Shown here piece by piece: positions 60,601 to 64,000 of a stretch of DNA of 64,000 nt. The stretch covers positions 14,278,110 through 14,342,109 of the forward strand of contig NC_133216.1 of the NCBI RefSeq assembly GCF_040436345.1, in the 5' to 3' direction. The position numbers and the translations under genes are program-made. The stretch comes from Pagrus major (lineage: Eukaryota > Chordata > Actinopteri > Spariformes > Sparidae). Below the pieces are notes generated by a model, which worked only from the letters and a program-made list of their open reading frames with translations, was not told where the DNA came from and ran no database searches. The stretch's first letter is position 1. Each line of letters begins with the position of its first letter.

Positions 60601-63600
60601 CACGAGGCGAGGCGAGGTGGTGGTGGGGGGGCTCAAGAGCACGATGGCTTGTGAATAATGAAAAAGTGGATAAGTTTGGATTAAAGTTTTATCAGCGAAT
60701 GGAGGTTGTTTGGAGTTTTTTTTTTTTTTTGCGAAGCTTTTAGTGTTTTTTTTTATCTCGATGAAGTTTGAGGACAGTTTTAATTGGACGTGTGAGTAAT
60801 AGGAAGTCTTGTTGTATGTGTGAGGGAGGGAAAACGAAGCTTGAGAGATGACTGAAAGTGAAAGAGCAGTTATCCCACAACAGAAAGGCCCTCCATCTCT
60901 GCGAGGACGGAGGAGAAAAGGGGGTAGAGAAAGGGAGAGGGATGGATTACTGAAGAGCCGCGTGCATCTGTCTCATTCCTTTTTATTTATTCTCCTTGTT
61001 TGTTTTTTTTTTCCCCTCCTCATCTCCAACATCCCCCCCTCCTTATTTCTTCCCCCCATCTTCAACACACTTTCGCTTTGCCCTCTTTCAATTTCTCGCC
61101 CCCCCATCCTCCACTCACCCACCACCCTCCATCGCCTCCCTCCTCCTCCTCCTCCTCCTCCTCTCTTTTCTCCTCCCTCTGCCTCCCAAGGGAAAAGAGA
61201 TTCTGCCTGCTGCTCGTTAGTGCTCCCAGCCAATCTGCATTTTTAATTAGTAGTTATTGCTTCTGCTTAATATTCAAGTGCTACCCCGGGCCAAATGGGA
61301 ATCCTTACAAAAAAAAAAAAAGAAGAAGCGGCGAGGAGTGAGAGAGAGAGAGAGAGAGGGAAGGAAGGAAAGAGAAACCGGCTGGGTATTGTGTTTCACT
61401 CCAGGACCCTGAGACAAAAGCACCCCCCTCCGCCACCCCTCCGCCCCCCTCAGGGAAAGATTTGGAAGGTTTTGGGGGGGTGGAGGGGTGAGGAGAGTCG
61501 GGGTTGGAGGATGGGTCTCAAGTACAATCCAAAGGGGGTGACATATTTTCGTGGTGTCTCTTGGCCCCCCGTACTACATTATAATCTTTTTATCTCATTT
61601 TCTTTTTATCTCCTGAGCCCTGACCTACCTATCTCTCCCTCTACGTCTCCCTCTCCTTTTTTTTTTTTTCCCTCGCTCTCACTCTTCACCCTATTTTTAA
61701 AAAGAAAGTATCTCAACTTCTCCTGGGTTTCCTCCTCGGGCTAGGTTAAAGGACATGAACACCACAGCTCCTCTCTCCGTCTCCAGACAGAGGGAGGGCG
61801 GGAGAGAAAGGGGAAAAAGAGAAAGAAACAGTTGCTCTCTTTTTCATCTTCACTCTCCTCCCCCCTCCAGTAAAATACAGAAGGATTTGACTTGAGGAAA
61901 CATGAAAGAGGCTTATACCAGAGTCGGCTTTGAACCTCTCCAAAAAAGAAGGAGAAAAAAAAGAACTGTTTTCCCCCTCAATTTGGGGATCTTCTCTCCA
62001 ATTTTGATTTATGCAGAAAGGCCTCATTTGTCAAGCAGGCTGAGTCAGTGCCTGATTTGCATAAAGCGTTCGTTTTCTACGTTCTGCTAATTAGCAATTT
62101 GCAGCTTAATTGGAGAGTGGCTCTCGGTTAGGAGACAAAGCTATCCACATATAAAAATATCTCCAGATGTACTTTGGCGACACGACTCGCATCTCTGCTT
62201 TGAGTCGTACTTTTCCACACTTTCTCCTCGTCTTATTCTTCGTCACCTCACTCTTTTCTTCAACATACCGTCTGATACTCGTGTTCCTGTGCAGCTTTCA
62301 TAACTTTAAAGCAGCTATAATCGATGTTTATGTGCTAGCAAAGGATCACATGACTTGAGGTCGCTCACAGTGACGAAACCACAGATAACAATCGCTCAAC
62401 TCTTCGGTTCCCCTCAGCTGTACGGAGGTCTTTTAAGTCATTGTTTTGATTCTTAACCGCATCTTTGCGCTCACCTTTGTCATTGTGATGTTAAGTAGGC
62501 GGCTGTTCTGCAAAAAAGCTTCAAAACCCCTCCGAACAGGACATGTTGAGGACACAACTGCGGACAGACACAGTTAGGTCTGGTGAAAACCAAAATCAGA
62601 GCTAAAATGATGGTGAATCTTGACTTACAATCATCAGGTGGACACAAACAAAACCCCAGATAAACAGCACAACAGCTGCTAGTACAGACAAATAGGTCAG
62701 CAACGCTTGTGATTAATTATCTATGTTTAATTAAACGCTAGTAGTGGAGGCTGATGTCTGTTACATCCTGAAAAGGGTGTGTTAGTGGCCAATCAGGGAA
62801 GGAAATGTAGTGACCCTAACCCTGCATCAGTGTTTCGCCTTCGTTTCCGGCTGTCCAAATTAAAAAACGCAACCCCAAACAAACGAGCAGTTTAGCCTCG
62901 ACGTGTGAGGTAACAGACGCCATTATACATGATATTTTACGGCACTTTTATTCTTGGAAACGTATCTGAACATTTCATTCACTGTGACATCAGACTGCTG
63001 CTCCCTCGTGGAGTCGATGTAGACGGATCTGACCCGATCTGACTTTGTGTGGCGGTCCATTGGACTTTTTCAAGTAGGAAGTTTGCTCTCCACATGGATT
63101 TTACTTTGGTTATGATGACAGGGAAAACCCTGGCTTCATACCTGCTGGATGTGTAGAAGGCAGCTAACAACTTTAAAAATATTTCAGAAGTTGTGTTTTC
63201 AGCTTGTTGCCTGAAGATCATTTGTTCTCTCCTAGTGGAAAACAAGACATTTCAAAGTAAACTGACAACCATTAATTAAAATGTCTAACTCAGTCTGGTC
63301 TGTCTTTGTTTTCCAGTTTCTGACGAGCCCTCCTATTTCACCTGCCAGCAGTGTGAAGGCCTGTTTCCATCTGCCTGGGCGCTCCTGCAGCACGCCCAGC
63401 ACACACACTCCTTCAGCATCTACCAAGAGGACGATGAGGACGACATTAGACGAGGAGGAAGAGGAGGACTCAAACAGCAGAAGCCCGCTGCAGCCACTCT
63501 GGACCCTCGCCGCCTGAGCCAAGCTCTCGCCTCTGCCTTTCAGCCCTCCGCCCTGCGCCTCAGTCGCTCCCGTCAGACACACACCACCTCCTCCTCCTCC

Positions 63601-64000
63601 TCCTCCGGTAACCTGCAGGCTCTGAACTTTTCAGTGCGGCTCAGGGAGCTCGCCGAGGGGAATGGCAACACCGCCGGCAGCTCTCCTGGAGGCCTGGTGC
63701 TGTCTCCGTCCTCTTCTCCGCCAGCAGCTTCTCCCTTTCCTCAGAACAGCGCCCTCCAGGGTGAGTTCCACTGCGAGCCGTGTGACCAGAGCTTCCAGTC
63801 CCTGCGCGCCCTGTCCGCCCACCGCCGGACTCACAACTGCGAAAGGCCCTATCACTGCGGCGTGTGCGGGGAGGCCTTCACCCAGAGCGGCCAGCTGGCC
63901 CGTCACATAAGGAGCCATCACAGGGTGGCTGGCGGTGCAGGAGGTGGATATGAGTTGGTGGAGATGGCGGTGATGGAGGAGGATGTAGGGAGGCAGGGGA
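56383..64000 (+). CDS. znf296: ZNF296, BCL11-family zinc-finger transcription factor (3' end beyond window)
   Basis: DNA-binding nuclear regulator of the BCL11A/BCL11B/ZNF296 family. Exons: 56383-56434, 59083-59439, 63317 to the window edge; all junctions are phase 1 and open. Exon 1 encodes MSRRKLGSRPQHLSAIQ, the N-terminal peptide by which BCL11 and SALL proteins bind RBBP4/7 of the NuRD corepressor. Exon 2 has the C2HC finger DLLTCGQCSRAFPLAHILAF with HKQGGC. Exon 3 has C2H2 finger TCQQCEGLFPSAWALLQHAQ, the BCL11-like block LNFSVRLRELAEGN, then a pair of C2H2 fingers (CEPCDQSF..., CGVCGEAFTQSGQLARH). The linker in the pair is NCERP instead of TGEKP. Further C-terminal fingers should lie beyond the window. 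I choose znf296 over bcl11a/b because clasrp is adjacent, as in human 19q13.32, and because similarity outside the fingers is low. Confidence 0.88.
57613..57689. repeat. (CT)n(CA)n compound microsatellite
   Basis: About 14 CT units followed directly by about 25 CA units. Confidence 0.97.
58686..58762. mobile_element. Short, almost fully palindromic copy of the TTAA-ended MITE
   Basis: TTAAAGGAGCACTATGTAGT at the left is repeated in inverse as ACTACATAATGCACCTTTTA at the right, with about 20 bp between the arms. It keeps TTTGAATTTCTTCTCCAAAA of the 13928-14287 copy, so it appears to be a deletion derivative. Confidence 0.8.
59083..59439 (+). CDS. znf296: znf296 exon 2: C2HC zinc finger
   Basis: Acceptor catgttcctcag, donor AAAGCAG|GTGAGT; 357 nt, phase 1 in and out. 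It encodes DTTDMADGATPSDD, a proline run, and the finger DLLTCGQC to FIQHKQGGC, which corresponds to the first finger of BCL11A (DLLTCGQCxxxFPLxxILxFIxHK). The rest is a low-complexity Ala/Arg/Gly stretch without clear family similarity. Confidence 0.92.
59440..63316 (+). other. znf296: znf296 intron 2
   Basis: No exon seen. Contains long pyrimidine-rich (60985-61193, 61590-61700) and purine-rich (61310-61370) tracts, and AT-rich homeodomain-site-like blocks at about 61215-61285 and 61980-62125 that look like candidate conserved elements. Confidence 0.75.
63317..64000 (+). CDS. znf296: znf296 exon 3 (partial): three C2H2 fingers seen
   Basis: Acceptor tttgttttccag; the frame is open from SDEPSYFTCQQC to the window edge (684 nt). 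First finger ends LLQHAQHTHSFSIYQE, as BCL11A does with LLQHAQNTH. LDPRRLSQALA and LNFSVRLRELAEGN align with the BCL11 middle region (MDFSRRLRELAGN). The finger pair follows (FHCEPCDQSFQSLRALSAHR, YHCGVCGEAFTQSGQLARHI). The end of the gene is cut off. Confidence 0.93.

Noticed and set aside
60848..61744. Several open frames of 74 to 149 codons in znf296 intron 2
   Set aside because: They come from polypyrimidine and polypurine tracts; frames overlap on both strands and none carries a domain.

Overview
The window is vertebrate nuclear DNA, almost certainly from a ray-finned (percomorph-like) teleost. Evidence: split genes with GT-AG introns of 80 bp to several kb, very many (CA)n/(GT)n microsatellites, dispersed fish repeats and MITEs, and three genes whose protein sequences are plainly vertebrate. 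All three genes read on the + strand. No bacterial-type operon, CRISPR array, tRNA or rRNA was seen.

Layout. (1) 1-17559 is non-coding, most likely the intron upstream of the first exon seen of a Notch-ligand gene; it is full of repeats. (2) 17560-37324 holds twelve exons (592 codons with stop, 5' part missing) of a Jagged/Serrate-type ligand: end of the MNLL/C2 domain, DSL, nine EGF repeats, one transmembrane helix and a 110-residue tail. Exon sizes and phases follow human JAG1 exons 3-13, but then the gene jumps over a 92-bp intron straight to the membrane exon. EGF10-16 and the cysteine-rich/VWC region are absent. A 3' UTR with AATAAA at 38199 follows. (3) 37.3-41.5 kb is intergenic with repeats and a long (TA)n palindrome. 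(4) 41.6-53.95 kb is clasrp (CLK4-associating SR-rich protein), with a non-coding first exon and 20 coding exons giving 649 residues. Its introns hold a hAT-type MITE with another MITE nested inside, and a decayed BED-finger transposase. (5) 54-56 kb is intergenic with nested repeats. (6) 56383 to the window end is the 5' part of znf296, the third BCL11-family zinc-finger gene: exon 1 with the NuRD-recruitment peptide, exon 2 with the C2HC finger, and exon 3, open to the end.

How the genes relate. They do not form one pathway. CLASRP is a splicing regulator, ZNF296 a transcription factor, and the Jagged-like protein a membrane ligand for Notch. The neighbourhood is informative: CLASRP and ZNF296 lie side by side in human 19q13.32, which shares whole-genome-duplication paralogs with 14q32, where BCL11B and JAG2 reside. 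A Jagged gene next to clasrp/znf296 is therefore well placed to be a third vertebrate Jagged ohnolog, lost in mammals and with a shortened ectodomain. This is the main candidate for something undescribed here.
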